Below are positions 35,626 to 45,133 of a stretch of DNA of 64,000 bases, in pieces (within the stretch, counting starts at the first letter, position 1; every line of letters begins with the position of its first letter). This DNA is from Chloracidobacterium sp. (lineage in GTDB: Bacteria > Acidobacteriota > Blastocatellia > Pyrinomonadales > Pyrinomonadaceae). The notes under the pieces are model-generated. The model was not told the DNA's origin. It saw nothing but the letters and a program-made list of their open reading frames with translations, and did no database searches. A program made the position numbers and the translations under genes. The DNA is taken from NCBI GenBank assembly GCA_015075585.1, contig JABTUB010000001.1, positions 310,001-374,000 on the forward strand, in the 5' to 3' direction.

Positions 35626-37515
35626 ATGAAACTGAACGATCATGTTCAAAACCTTCGAGCACGTGTCGGAACGATACAGTTGCTGGCGTTCATTCTGCTT
35701 GCTTTGCTCGGAACTCGGCTGTACTACTTGCAGATCGTTCGCGGCGATTACTTCAGCGAGCGGGCCGAGAGTCAGCGTGTTCGCCTGATACCGATACCTG
35801 CACCGCGCGGCGCGATCTTTGACCGCTACGGCAAGCTGCTCGTTGATTCGCGGCCGACATACAACATCGTCATTTCGAACGACGGTTTGAAGTCGCTCAA
35901 TACCGACAACCGGATCGAAGCATATTCCGGCGGGCTTAAGCTCGACCGGCAATTTGTCATCGACCGTATCGCTCTCATAAAAAAGCAGAACGATTTCGAA
36001 TCGCTCGTGCTTAAGGAAAATGTCTCGATACCTGATATCACGTGGGTCGAGGCACATTCGCTTGAGTTTCCCGAACTTCGCGTTGAATTGCAGCCTCAGC
36101 GGCATTACCCGCTCGGAACTTCGCTTGCGCATGTGCTCGGTTATGTCGGCGAGATCAGCCCGAAGCAGCTCGAAGACCCTGAATATAAAGAAAAAGGCTT
36201 CCGTCCCGGCGACATTATCGGTAAAGGCGGTCTCGAGCAGTATTACGACGAATTCCTTCGCGGGCGTCCGGGCTATCGAAAGGTGCTTGTGGACAGCCGC
36301 GGCCGCGTGCAGAGCGAACTTGAGGTCGTGCAGCCGCAATCGGGCCAAGACCTTGTAACCACGATCGACTACGACCTTCAGCTTGCAGCGGAAGAGCAGC
36401 TTGCGAACTCATCGACAAAACGCGGGACGATAATCGCGATGGACCCGAACAACGGTGAGATGCTTGCGATGGCGTCGGCTCCGTCATTCGATCCGAATGT
36501 CTTTGTAAAGGGCAGCTCCGACCCTGCGGGCCGCAAGCAGATCGCCGCGTATTGGCAGGATGAGACGCGACCCCTCTACAACCGCGCGATACAAGGAAGA
36601 TACCCGCCGGGATCGACCTGGAAGATCCCCGAATCGGTAGCCGCACTGCGGCAGGGAACGATAACCGTTGCCCATTCGAACGTGATCTGCGGCGGCGGCA
36701 TCACGATCGGCAACAAATTCACGCGCTGCATGGGCAGCCATGGTGCTCCGCCGCTTGACCTTGCTATCACAAAATCGTGTGACGGCTACTATTATCACCT
36801 TGCCCTAAAGATGGGCATTGACGGCCTGATAAAGATGGTCGAGGACTTCGGCCTCGATCAGCGGACAGGTATCGACCTTCCGCACGAAAAGATACCGCAG
36901 ACGCCGAAGACATGGATGCCCTACATCCTCAAACGCGAAGGAAAGTGGAGCGATATCAGAACTGTGTACGCCTCGATCGGCCAAGACACGGTCGTGGTAA
37001 CGCCGATATCAATGCTTCGTGTGATAGCAACTGTCGGAATGCGCGGCCGCGAGTATATTCCGCACTTTCTAAAAGAATTCAAGCCGATCGCTGCGATAGG
37101 GCAGGAGAACGACCCGAATTATATGCCGGCACGGCCCGGCTTCGGTTTTCAGCATCCTGAACCGCGGCTTGTTGAGATGGATGACAAGCAGTGGGACCTT
37201 GTGATCAAGGGAATGTGGGGCGTGGTTAACGCCGGCGGTACGGCAGCGTCGATCCGTATGCCTGACCTCGAGATAGCGGGTAAGACCGGTACGGCACAGG
37301 TCGCATCGCTCGGAAAGGATACAGGAAAGAACAAGGATCACGCTTGGTTCGACAGCTTTGCGCCTGCGTACAAACCCGAGATAGCCGTCGTTTCACTTAT
37401 CGAGAACTCAGGATTCGGAGCTGCTAACGCCGGTCCTGCTGCACGCGGAATGTATCAGGCATGGCTTGCCAAGAAGCGCGCTGCAACGCCCGATCAGGAG
37501 GCTGCGGCTGAATAG
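35626..37515 (+). CDS. mrdA: Penicillin-binding protein 2 (elongation transpeptidase)
   Basis: 629 residues, usual for PBP2. One N-terminal membrane helix, then a pedestal domain (PAPRGAIFDRYGKLLVDSRPTYN), then the transpeptidase. The active-site Ser330 is in STWK (330-333); SCD takes the SxN place, as is normal in PBP2, and KTGTAQ is the third motif. It cross-links new peptidoglycan made by RodA during side-wall growth. The RodA gene follows 3 nt after its stop. Confidence 0.96.
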   Translation: MKLNDHVQNLRARVGTIQLLAFILLALLGTRLYYLQIVRGDYFSERAESQRVRLIPIPAPRGAIFDRYGKLLVDSRPTYNIVISNDGLKSLNTDNRIEAYSGGLKLDRQFVIDRIALIKKQNDFESLVLKENVSIPDITWVEAHSLEFPELRVELQPQRHYPLGTSLAHVLGYVGEISPKQLEDPEYKEKGFRPGDIIGKGGLEQYYDEFLRGRPGYRKVLVDSRGRVQSELEVVQPQSGQDLVTTIDYDLQLAAEEQLANSSTKRGTIIAMDPNNGEMLAMASAPSFDPNVFVKGSSDPAGRKQIAAYWQDETRPLYNRAIQGRYPPGSTWKIPESVAALRQGTITVAHSNVICGGGITIGNKFTRCMGSHGAPPLDLAITKSCDGYYYHLALKMGIDGLIKMVEDFGLDQRTGIDLPHEKIPQTPKTWMPYILKREGKWSDIRTVYASIGQDTVVVTPISMLRVIATVGMRGREYIPHFLKEFKPIAAIGQENDPNYMPARPGFGFQHPEPRLVEMDDKQWDLVIKGMWGVVNAGGTAASIRMPDLEIAGKTGTAQVASLGKDTGKNKDHAWFDSFAPAYKPEIAVVSLIENSGFGAANAGPAARGMYQAWLAKKRAATPDQEAAAE

Positions 37516-37518
37516 TAG

Positions 37519-38634
37519 ATGGTCGCGATCTTCGAAAAACACGATCTTCGTGATTTTGATTGGCCGACGGCGTTGCTTGCGACACTGATCGCGGCATTCG
37601 GCGTTTGGCAGATCCACAACGCGCTGCCGTCCGAGAATTATTGGACCAAACAGATCATCGGTATCGTTATCGCTCTGGCGGCATTTCTTGTCGTCAGCTT
37701 TATGGATTATCGCAGGCTGATCGACCTTGCTCCGGTATTTTACGTGATCGGCCTTGTGATGCTGCTGATGGTGCTGACGCCCCTCGGTGTTACCATAAAC
37801 GGCCAAAAGGCGTGGGTGCGTATCGCAGGCATTCAGTTCCAGCCGTCCGAGTTTTGCAAGATACCGACGGCTCTGATGCTTGCAAAATTTTTTGGTGCTA
37901 AAAAAGGCGGTACGCTCAGTATCCGCGAGATGCTTATCGGCGGTGCGATCTTTGCGGGGCCGATCCTGCTGATACTTCTCGAGCCCGACGCAGGGCAGGC
38001 TATTACCTATTTTCCGATACTGGCCGCGATGTATTTCCTGTCCGGGATCAAGATGAGATACGTTGTGCTGGCGGTTGTCGCAGCAGCGGTGCTTGTGCCT
38101 GCGGCGTGGATCGTCGGGGTCAAGACCGGCAAGATAAAGACCTATCAGCAGGAGCGTATAAACGCCATAATCGACCCCAGCAGCGTCGATCCGCGAGGCT
38201 TTGGTTATCACACTATCCAATCCACGATAACCGTCGGCAAGGGCGGGCTTTCGGGCAATCAAGGCGACACGGAAACATCACAGAGCGTGCTGAAATTCCT
38301 GCCCGAGCCGCAGACCGATTTCATCTTTGCCGTTACGGCGGAAAACACCGGATTTATCGGCTGCGTATCGCTGCTGCTGGCTTACGCACTGCTGCTGTCG
38401 CGAATGATCGCGGGTGCCCGCCAATCGTCCGAACGATCGGGAATGCTGCTGATAATGTCGATCGTTTGCGGGCTTGTTTTTCAGATATTTATGAATGTCG
38501 GGATGGCTCTCGGCATACTGCCCGTTATAGGTGTGCCGCTTCCGCTGATGAGTGCGGGGCTGTCGGCGATATTATCGACATTTATTGCCATCGGGTTTGT
38601 AGTAAGCGTAAAATTACGTCGTTTTGTTAACTAA
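37519..38634 (+). CDS. rodA: SEDS peptidoglycan polymerase RodA
   Basis: 371 residues, about ten membrane helices. SEDS motifs: the GVTINGQKAWVRIAGIQFQPSEFCKIP block and the Asp-containing LLEPDAGQA loop, which holds the key acid of glycan polymerisation, and the GNQGDTETSQSVLKFLPEPQTDFIFAV loop. It builds glycan strands for PBP2 to cross-link. The start is 3 nt from mrdA's stop. Confidence 0.96.
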   Translation: MVAIFEKHDLRDFDWPTALLATLIAAFGVWQIHNALPSENYWTKQIIGIVIALAAFLVVSFMDYRRLIDLAPVFYVIGLVMLLMVLTPLGVTINGQKAWVRIAGIQFQPSEFCKIPTALMLAKFFGAKKGGTLSIREMLIGGAIFAGPILLILLEPDAGQAITYFPILAAMYFLSGIKMRYVVLAVVAAAVLVPAAWIVGVKTGKIKTYQQERINAIIDPSSVDPRGFGYHTIQSTITVGKGGLSGNQGDTETSQSVLKFLPEPQTDFIFAVTAENTGFIGCVSLLLAYALLLSRMIAGARQSSERSGMLLIMSIVCGLVFQIFMNVGMALGILPVIGVPLPLMSAGLSAILSTFIAIGFVVSVKLRRFVN

Positions 38635-38647
38635 GTGAGGCTGTAGT

Positions 38648-41212
38648 ATGGCTAAGGGTTCAAATGGTTCTGATGGTGTTGAGGTAAGGTCCGGCGGCGA
38701 AAAACGCACGGGGCTGTCTACCTTCACATTGATGCTCACCGCATTGATGCTCGCACTTGCTGCCGGGTCAATGACGGGCGTTCTGGCATCGTATTATCTG
38801 AATAATTCGCGTTATTCGGTCGAGGTCTCCGCTCTCGCGACCTATCGCCCGCCGCAGGTGACGACCATTTACGCCGATGACGGCGAGACCGTGCTTGCGG
38901 AATTCGCGATCGAGAAACGTATCCCGATAAAGATACAGGACGTACCAGATCGCGTTACCGATGCGCTGCTTGCGATCGAGGACTACCGTTTTCGCGACCA
39001 CATCGGCATCGACCCTTACCGCATTATCGGTGCGGTTTTCAGGAATATAACGACGGGCCGAACAGAAGGCGCCTCGACCATCACGCAGCAGCTTGCAAAA
39101 AACCTTTTCCTCTATAAGGACCAGACATACAGCCGTAAGGTAAATGAGTGGGCTGTTGCCCTGCAGATCGAGCGTTTGTACACAAAGGACCAGATCCTCG
39201 AAATGTATATGAACTACGTCTTTCTCGGTGCAGGTTCGTATGGTTTTGAGGCCGGTGCGCGAACGTATTTCGGCAAGTCGCTCAAGGATCTGACGCTCGA
39301 GGAAGCGGCATTGCTCGCGGCCATACCGAAATCGCCGGAGTATTCGCCGACACGCAATATGGCGAAAGCTCTTGAGCGCCGCAACGTTGTGCTTGATCAG
39401 ATGCGTAAGTACTTTCCCGATAAGTACTCACAAGCTGAGATCGACGCCGCAAAAGCGACAGAGATCAAGCTTGCCGACACGGCGTACTATCAATCACAGC
39501 CGAAATCGACCGCTTGGGATTATCCTGTCGAAGAGGTTCGCCGCTATCTTGAAGAAAAATATACGACACGCGTCGCACAGGGCGGCCTAAAGGTCTATAC
39601 GACGATAAATGTCGAGGCACAGAAGATCGCGACGACCGCCATCCGGCAAGGGCTGCGTTCATACGACAGAGGCCGGCCATGGCGTTCGGAATATCAGAAT
39701 ATCCTCGTGGATGACGACGGCGAACCCATAACCGATCAGAAGGAGATCGATCGCCGCCTCCAGTCCTATAAACACGCCGATTGGTACGGCGATGATTACA
39801 AAGAGGGTGAGTACATCAAGGGACTTGTGGTCAAGGCCAGCCCGACGTCGGATGAGGTCGGCGTCAGATTCGGACGCTATAAGGCGATCGTCCGTCCCGG
39901 CAATATGGGCCGGAGCGGCCGGCGGCCGGTTGCTGAGCTCAAGCCCGGCTTTCTTGCCGAATTTCTCGTAAAGAAGGTAGATAACGAGCATCAGCTGCTA
40001 GACGTCGAACTGCAGCAAGTGCCGGAGGTGCAGGCGGCACTCACCTGTATAAATTCCCACACGGGCGAGATCGTCGCGATGGTCGGCGGCTATGATTTCC
40101 ATACGAACAAATTCAACAATGCCACGCAAGGCTTGCGGCAGACAGGCTCGGCGTATAAGCCTTTCATCTACACGGCAGCCGTCGAGGACGGCATGACGCC
40201 CGACAGCGTGGTCAGCGGTGCTCCGATCAAACGCGGCGGCTGGCAGCCGCACAACTACGACGGCAGTACGAGCCACGGCAACGTGCCGATGAAGATCGCA
40301 CTTGCCAAGTCGTACAATATCGCAGCGGTTCATCTACTTGAACAGGTCGGCATCCAGGCAGGTGCACAGATGGTAAGACGTTTCGGCATCTCAAATCCGA
40401 TGGCGCCGAGCCTTCCGTCGGCATTGGGTGCGAGCGAGGCTTCGCTCCTAGAGATGACCTCGGCATACTCGGTATTTCCGAACAAGGGCATCAGAATGAC
40501 GCCGCACCTGATCCGAAAGGTCTATAACCGCGACGGGTCGCTGCTTGAAGAATATGACGGAGGCAGCTCAAAGGTAACGAGCGAATACGTTGCTTCGACG
40601 ATGGTTCAGATGATGCGCGGCGTTACCAGCGGCGGCGGTACCGCGGCCGGAGCAAGCGCCGCAGGCCAGCAGCTCGCCGGTAAGACCGGAACCGTGAACG
40701 ATCATACCGACGTTTGGTTCATAGGCTATACGCCGACCTACGTTACGGGAGTTTGGATGGGCAACCCGCTCAGAAAAGAGAACCTCGGCAATAGTATGAC
40801 CGGCGGCCATGGAGCATTGCCGTATTTCAATGCATTTATGAATCCCTTTATGAAGGGTAAGCCGCACGACAGCTTCTCGGCTCCGCCGCCGATGCCGCCC
40901 GATATCAAGGCTCTCTCGGAACGCAACAAACGCGAGGAACTCGAAAAACTCGAGGATGCCGATGCCAAAGGACGTTTGATCACGGGCGGCCCCGTGAGTG
41001 ATAAGCCTTCGGCCGATCCGGAGCTTACCGCGCCTGATCCCAAGGGAGACGACAAGCCTTCGGTTACGATCGAACCTCACGTTGAGAAGCCGACAGCTCC
41101 TGTCGATAATCCGCCGCGCAGGCCGGAAGTGAAACCGCCGGCAACTCGCCCTGAAGTACCGGCCGAAAAGCCGGCAGGTGAGAAACGCAAGGGCAAAAAA
41201 GGCGACGGATAG
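38648..41212 (+). CDS. mrcA: Bifunctional penicillin-binding protein 1A
   Basis: 854 residues. A membrane helix near the N-terminus is followed by a GT51 glycosyltransferase with IEDYRFRDHIGIDPYRI and GASTITQQLAKNLFL (catalytic Glu in the first), then an OB-like insert and a transpeptidase with Ser501 in SAYK, SYN, and KTGTVND. The last 70 residues are Pro/Glu/Lys-rich low complexity (about residue 780 on). It both makes and cross-links glycan. It ends the mre cluster and is followed by a strong terminator. Confidence 0.95.
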   Translation: MAKGSNGSDGVEVRSGGEKRTGLSTFTLMLTALMLALAAGSMTGVLASYYLNNSRYSVEVSALATYRPPQVTTIYADDGETVLAEFAIEKRIPIKIQDVPDRVTDALLAIEDYRFRDHIGIDPYRIIGAVFRNITTGRTEGASTITQQLAKNLFLYKDQTYSRKVNEWAVALQIERLYTKDQILEMYMNYVFLGAGSYGFEAGARTYFGKSLKDLTLEEAALLAAIPKSPEYSPTRNMAKALERRNVVLDQMRKYFPDKYSQAEIDAAKATEIKLADTAYYQSQPKSTAWDYPVEEVRRYLEEKYTTRVAQGGLKVYTTINVEAQKIATTAIRQGLRSYDRGRPWRSEYQNILVDDDGEPITDQKEIDRRLQSYKHADWYGDDYKEGEYIKGLVVKASPTSDEVGVRFGRYKAIVRPGNMGRSGRRPVAELKPGFLAEFLVKKVDNEHQLLDVELQQVPEVQAALTCINSHTGEIVAMVGGYDFHTNKFNNATQGLRQTGSAYKPFIYTAAVEDGMTPDSVVSGAPIKRGGWQPHNYDGSTSHGNVPMKIALAKSYNIAAVHLLEQVGIQAGAQMVRRFGISNPMAPSLPSALGASEASLLEMTSAYSVFPNKGIRMTPHLIRKVYNRDGSLLEEYDGGSSKVTSEYVASTMVQMMRGVTSGGGTAAGASAAGQQLAGKTGTVNDHTDVWFIGYTPTYVTGVWMGNPLRKENLGNSMTGGHGALPYFNAFMNPFMKGKPHDSFSAPPPMPPDIKALSERNKREELEKLEDADAKGRLITGGPVSDKPSADPELTAPDPKGDDKPSVTIEPHVEKPTAPVDNPPRRPEVKPPATRPEVPAEKPAGEKRKGKKGDG

Positions 41213-41234
41213 GGCAAGGTACCGCAATATGGGT

Positions 41235-41276
41235 AAAAAGTTCAAGGGCTCCGATCACGGAGCCCTTGAACTTTTT
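41235..41276. terminator. Strong bidirectional terminator between mrcA and the esterase gene
   Basis: A perfect 19-bp inverted repeat: 41235-41253 (AAAAAGTTCAAGGG...) pairs with 41258-41276 around a 4-nt loop ATCA. Runs of A and T on the two sides let it end transcripts from both strands: the plus mre cluster and the minus esterase gene. Confidence 0.9.
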
Positions 41277-41294
41277 CCGAATATCGCCGGAGGC

Positions 41295-42065
41295 CTAGCC
41301 GTTGATAAAGCGGCCCAGGTAATAAGGCAGCATCTTTCGCCACCACGGCCAATCGTGTGCAACATCGTGGCCCCAAAGTTCGAGCAGATGCGGAATACCC
41401 TTGGAGTTCAGCAGATCCGAGAATTCACGGCTTCGCTCCGGCGCCTCATAGTTGCCCCGGCCCGTTACGATCACTATCGAATCCGCATGCCGCAGGCGCG
41501 GCAGGTGATGATCATCATTCAAATTACGCAAATACATCGTCGGGTTATTGAAATAGACGTTGTCGTCGTAATAGCCCTTGTCGAGGTAGTTGTAGATGTC
41601 GTAACTGCCGCTCATGGCGATCGTGCCGCGGAACAGATCAGAGTGTTTGAAGTAAGTATTGACCGCGAGAAATGCACCGAGCGACGCTCCTGTTGTAAGC
41701 GGACGCGCATTGGGGCCGCATTCATTTCGAATAAGCGGCAGAACCTCGTCAACGATGTAGCGGTCGTAACGCGACAGCATCTCAACTTTCCACGCGGGAT
41801 GCGACTCGCGGTTAAGCAGGCTGTATTTGTTAACCGAATTGATCGAATATGCCCGTATCAAACCCGCATCAATATAGTCCTTGATCGCGTCGATCAGGTG
41901 AAAACGCTCATATTCCAAATAGTCGGCCGCGGCCGTTGGGAACATCAACAGCGGATAGCCCGAATGGCCGTACGCGACCAGCGGCATATCCATATTAAGG
42001 TTGTGGCTGTACCACGATGTAATGTCTCGTCTCATAATCGTAACGGCCCGCTCGGGAAAATTCAC
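41295..42065 (-). CDS. Esterase family alpha/beta-hydrolase
   Basis: 256 residues from a GTG at 42065; an ATG at 42035 (MRRDITSWYSHNL) is an alternative start. The nucleophile is Ser128 in GASLGAF, the Asp is probably in IVIVTGRGNYE or the following loop, and the His is in GHDVAHDWPWW. The family (putative esterase, COG4947-like) includes secreted and cytoplasmic enzymes; no signal peptide is present here. Substrate unknown. It lies 18 nt after the lipoprotein gene on the same strand. Confidence 0.8.
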   Translation of the reverse strand: MNFPERAVTIMRRDITSWYSHNLNMDMPLVAYGHSGYPLLMFPTAAADYLEYERFHLIDAIKDYIDAGLIRAYSINSVNKYSLLNRESHPAWKVEMLSRYDRYIVDEVLPLIRNECGPNARPLTTGASLGAFLAVNTYFKHSDLFRGTIAMSGSYDIYNYLDKGYYDDNVYFNNPTMYLRNLNDDHHLPRLRHADSIVIVTGRGNYEAPERSREFSDLLNSKGIPHLLELWGHDVAHDWPWWRKMLPYYLGRFING

Positions 42066-42083
42066 GGGCCGAAGTTCCGCTTT

Positions 42084-43022
42084 CTATCTTACTACTGTGA
42101 TCTCTCTGCTCGTCGAATTGTAGCCGCCGTTATCAACGACATTGCCGGCAGCATCAACGAGTTCAAGTTTGACGGTGTGTGTACCCGCTGTCCAGCCCGA
42201 AAGCCATATCGGCTCCCATTTTTCGATGAACTGCGGCTCGCTGCCGTCAACCGACCAGCGCACTCGATATTCGCCGCCGTCGCCCTTCAATTTAGCACCG
42301 GAGAGCCAAAAGTCCAGCATGATCGCGTTCGCATCATCGCCCTTATACTCACCTTTCGGGCGGCTGTATGTAAGCAAAGGCTTTGAGGCATCGACCGCAC
42401 CGGCGTTGCTTGCTTTCATATCCTTGCCTTCGGGCGTCGCCTTTGGCTCGGTGTTCGCAACGGTGTTCCCGTTAACGGTCGTCGGCTTAGTGGTATCGGC
42501 ATTGCCGTTCTTGACCGAGAATTTCACCATCTGAAATGCGCCTTCGTTCTTATAGCTCTCGTGCCAAGGCCGCGACGGAAAGACCCGTATAGTGTGGGCG
42601 CCGTCAGTTACATTCCGCAGTTCGAACTCTTGGTCGAGATCGTAATATGCCTCGTACGGCTGGTTGTCCAGGATGACGTGAATGTGATTGCCGGTGTGTG
42701 TTTCCTCATTCATGCCCGGCTTGTAGCCCTTAAGATCGCCGCCGAGTTCCAACTTCAGCTTTACGGTCGAGCTTGTCAGATCGGCGTTCGCCCGTGGCTC
42801 GATTATCTTAAGTGTCGGCTTTGCGGAGTCCTGCTCGCCGCGTGCGGCCATCATGTCCTTGATCTTCTGCGGACGCTCAACGACCGAAAGACTCTGCTTT
42901 TCAGGCGCCGCATTGTTCGTCGGCGTATTATTTGCTGTCGGAGCGTTGTTCGTTGCGGTACCTCCGCAAGCGGCAAGAAAAACGCCCGTGATAACGGTTA
43001 AAATGATCTTAGTAAATCTCAT
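42084..43022 (-). CDS. Lipoprotein of unknown function with beta-sandwich-like domains
   Basis: 312 residues. A lipoprotein signal ends at FLAACGG, followed by an Asn/Thr/Pro-rich linker (low complexity to about residue 40). Two beta-rich domains are apparent: one with THTGNHIHVILDNQPYEAYYD and DGAHTIRVFPSRPWHES, and one near the C-terminus with SGWTAGTHTVKLELVDAAGNVVDNG. These resemble Ig/fibronectin-like folds that hold ligands or act as structural spacers. Exported to the outer membrane or the periplasmic face. No enzyme motif is visible. Confidence 0.75.
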   Translation of the reverse strand: MRFTKIILTVITGVFLAACGGTATNNAPTANNTPTNNAAPEKQSLSVVERPQKIKDMMAARGEQDSAKPTLKIIEPRANADLTSSTVKLKLELGGDLKGYKPGMNEETHTGNHIHVILDNQPYEAYYDLDQEFELRNVTDGAHTIRVFPSRPWHESYKNEGAFQMVKFSVKNGNADTTKPTTVNGNTVANTEPKATPEGKDMKASNAGAVDASKPLLTYSRPKGEYKGDDANAIMLDFWLSGAKLKGDGGEYRVRWSVDGSEPQFIEKWEPIWLSGWTAGTHTVKLELVDAAGNVVDNGGYNSTSREITVVR

Positions 43023-43055
43023 AAATACCTCGTGAAAGTGGGAACACAGCCTTTA

Positions 43056-43763
43056 TTATGCGGCGTTGCCCGGCTGTGTATGGACCTGCGGCGATACAGC
43101 CGCCTTTTGTACTTCTGCTTCCGAGTTCTCATATCCGAAAACGCGGCGAAAATTCACTTCCAAACGCTCTTCAACTTCTGCAAGAGCGATCTCGCGGCCG
43201 AGCAGGCGATCCATTGACGTTACAGGTTCGCCTTCGCACGCGATGATCCAATTGTAATAAGAAAGGTCGGTGTTCACATTGAGTGCAAAGCCGTGGGTCG
43301 TAACCCAACGCTTGATATGAACGCCGATAGCCGCGACCTTTCCTTGCTCAGTGTGTACGCCGGTCAAGCCTTCTATGGTAAAGGCCTTGATCCCGAAATC
43401 ATCCATCGTGCGGATCAGTACCTCTTCGAGGTCGCGCACATATCTGTGTACGTCCTCGCGCTCGGGCGAAAGTGAGATTATCGGATAGCCGACGATCTGG
43501 CCGATGCCGTGATACGTAACGCGGCCGCCGCGATTTATCTCGAATACCTCGACACCCAAGTTTCGCAGCACCTCGGCCGTTGCAAGTACGCCGCTCTCAT
43601 TTGCACGCCTGCCGATGGTGAATGTGTGAGGATGCTCAAGCAGCAACAGATGATCCGCTTCACGCCGTTCGATGACCTCGGCTTCGAGCTTCGCCTGCAG
43701 ATCGAGCGAATCGGCGTAGCCAACCCTTCCGAGCCTGCGAACCTCTAAACTGCGTCTTGCCAT
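43056..43763 (-). CDS. lipB: Octanoyltransferase LipB
   Basis: 235 residues. The family motifs are present: LLLEHPHTFTIGRR, then NRGGRVTYHGIGQIVGYPI, and GKVAAIGVHIKRWVTTHGFALNV with the catalytic Lys. The nucleophile Cys is Cys176 in IIACEGEP, in place of the usual ACGI context. It moves octanoyl groups from ACP to lipoyl domains. lipA, a sulfur-inserting radical SAM enzyme, was not seen here. Confidence 0.94.
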   Translation of the reverse strand: MARRSLEVRRLGRVGYADSLDLQAKLEAEVIERREADHLLLLEHPHTFTIGRRANESGVLATAEVLRNLGVEVFEINRGGRVTYHGIGQIVGYPIISLSPEREDVHRYVRDLEEVLIRTMDDFGIKAFTIEGLTGVHTEQGKVAAIGVHIKRWVTTHGFALNVNTDLSYYNWIIACEGEPVTSMDRLLGREIALAEVEERLEVNFRRVFGYENSEAEVQKAAVSPQVHTQPGNAA

Positions 43764-43808
43764 ATGGCTATGATAAGATTTTCGAGACGTTTTGAACAGG
43801 AAGTTACG

Positions 43809-44342
43809 ATGATGAGCAATTCGAAAGGGCTATTTCTGATCGTCGCATTGATGATCTTGATGCTCTCCGGCTCTGCTTTTGCGCAGAAGCGGACGACGAA
43901 GAGGCCGGTGCGGCGAGCGCCCGCAAAAGTATCGACCGTACCGCCGCTCGACGTACGTGCTGCCCGCGAAAAGGTCGATAATCAGCTTGCGAATGTTAAC
44001 CGCTTTATTGACGTGCTCGGGCCGATAGCGCAGGGCATCGAAGATCTGGATGCTCAGGCCGGCACAAAGCCCCTTTCGAAAACAGCCGCAGACAGCAATG
44101 CCGCGAATAAACGAAAAGTGGTCGGTGCTATCCGGAATCTCAAGATCGGGATTTCTCAGCTTGAATCAGAATTTCGCACAAAGGCATCGCTGGCAAAATA
44201 TCTGCCACAGATAAGCGGAATGACCGATCTTATGGCTCAGGCTGAGGATCTTGCGATCGCGGGGAAATTCGTCGCGTCAAAGGATCCGCTGCGGGGCGTC
44301 GCAGGCAAGTTGACGGACACGCTCGGCGTAATGCCGCGTTGA
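43809..44342 (+). CDS. Small secreted protein of unknown function
   Basis: 177 residues from ATG 43809, chosen because AGGAAG precedes it and because it starts a signal peptide (LFLIVALMILMLSGSAFAQK). The mature part begins with a basic stretch (KRTTKRPVRRAPAKV) and goes on with helices predicted from its heptad-like Leu/Ile spacing (VDNQLANVNRFIDVLG, GAIRNLKIGISQLES). No domain was recognised. It is divergent from lipB and convergent with the thioredoxin-like gene, 4 nt apart. Confidence 0.65.
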   Translation: MMSNSKGLFLIVALMILMLSGSAFAQKRTTKRPVRRAPAKVSTVPPLDVRAAREKVDNQLANVNRFIDVLGPIAQGIEDLDAQAGTKPLSKTAADSNAANKRKVVGAIRNLKIGISQLESEFRTKASLAKYLPQISGMTDLMAQAEDLAIAGKFVASKDPLRGVAGKLTDTLGVMPR

Positions 44343-44346
44343 TGCC

Positions 44347-45012
44347 CTACTGCTTATTTAGCTTTATCTCGAGGCCTGCCGTGTCGCAGGCCTCTTGCTT
44401 TTCCGTACTCGCGGAGGCGCGATGATCATCGGACGGCGGGATGCCCAATTTTTCGCGGATGAACTTCTCGCCCTCCGTTTCGATCATTTCGCCATTGATG
44501 AGGAATGTTCTCTTGAGAAGCGTATCGCCCTTTGTTTCAACCTTTGACGGGTCGATGAAGATGTACCAAGGCGTGCCCCAATTTCGAAAATCGCCGGCTA
44601 AGGTTCGATAGCGGTAATGCTTGGTCTTTTTCGCATCCTCCTGACTGTCCGATTCGTAAACAACAGGGAATGCGACCTTATTGGCCTCCAGATTCGACCG
44701 CATCGATGCGACCGAGCTGTATTCACCAACGCCTATGATCTCAAGACCTTTTGAAGAGTAGTCTTTGTAGAACCTTCTTAGGAACGTGATATCGTGCCGC
44801 CAGCCATGGCACCAAGGGGCAAAATAAACGATGATGACGAGTTTTTTGCCTGCGATCATTTGCCGCAGATCACGATCCTCGCCCGTTCGGACATCCTTCA
44901 GGGTCCAATTCTTATATGAGATATCCTTCTCGACGATCGGTGACTGCTCATTTTGAGCCGCTGTCGCCGCAAAGGACGCCAAAATAAAGAAGATCGCAAA
45001 GAATATTCTCAT
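44347..45012 (-). CDS. Exported thioredoxin-like (TlpA/redoxin) protein with a single active-site Cys
   Basis: 221 residues. Signal peptide (FFAIFFILASFAATAAQ), then a redoxin fold: LVIIVYFAPWCHGWRHDITFL gives the motif WCHGW, so the second Cys of the usual CxxC is Trp. A cis-Pro in GTPWYIFI follows. With only one Cys it may act as a peroxidase-like or peptide-handling protein rather than a disulfide reductase. A further Cys in the tail (KQEACDTAG) is far from the active site. Confidence 0.75.
   Translation of the reverse strand: MRIFFAIFFILASFAATAAQNEQSPIVEKDISYKNWTLKDVRTGEDRDLRQMIAGKKLVIIVYFAPWCHGWRHDITFLRRFYKDYSSKGLEIIGVGEYSSVASMRSNLEANKVAFPVVYESDSQEDAKKTKHYRYRTLAGDFRNWGTPWYIFIDPSKVETKGDTLLKRTFLINGEMIETEGEKFIREKLGIPPSDDHRASASTEKQEACDTAGLEIKLNKQ
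44371..44402 (+). terminator. Terminator for the plus-strand secreted gene, inside the converging gene's 3' coding end
   Basis: GAGGCCTGC (44371-44379) and GCAGGCCTC (44386-44394) form a perfect 9-bp stem with a 6-nt loop, then TTGCTTTT. It lies 28 nt after the stop at 44342, within the last codons of the minus-strand thioredoxin-like gene, so the protein end and the RNA signal share sequence. Confidence 0.75.
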
Positions 45013-45133
45013 ACGTTCTGATAAAGACTATCTATTCAGATGCCAAACATCAAGAAAAAAGTTGGCGCATTGAATTCGACACCGCCGCAATGCGGCAGAA
45101 TCAAGCGTTTGTGGTAAAATACGGCTCAAGATC

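Noticed and set aside
36775-36785. SCD in place of SxN in the PBP2 active site, a possible lost residue
   Set aside because: Asp at that position is normal for PBP2; the enzyme should be active.
41178-42386. A 402-codon plus-strand frame across mrcA's end, the terminator and the esterase
   Set aside because: It runs through a 19-bp terminator stem and antisense to two well-supported genes; it shows no family match.
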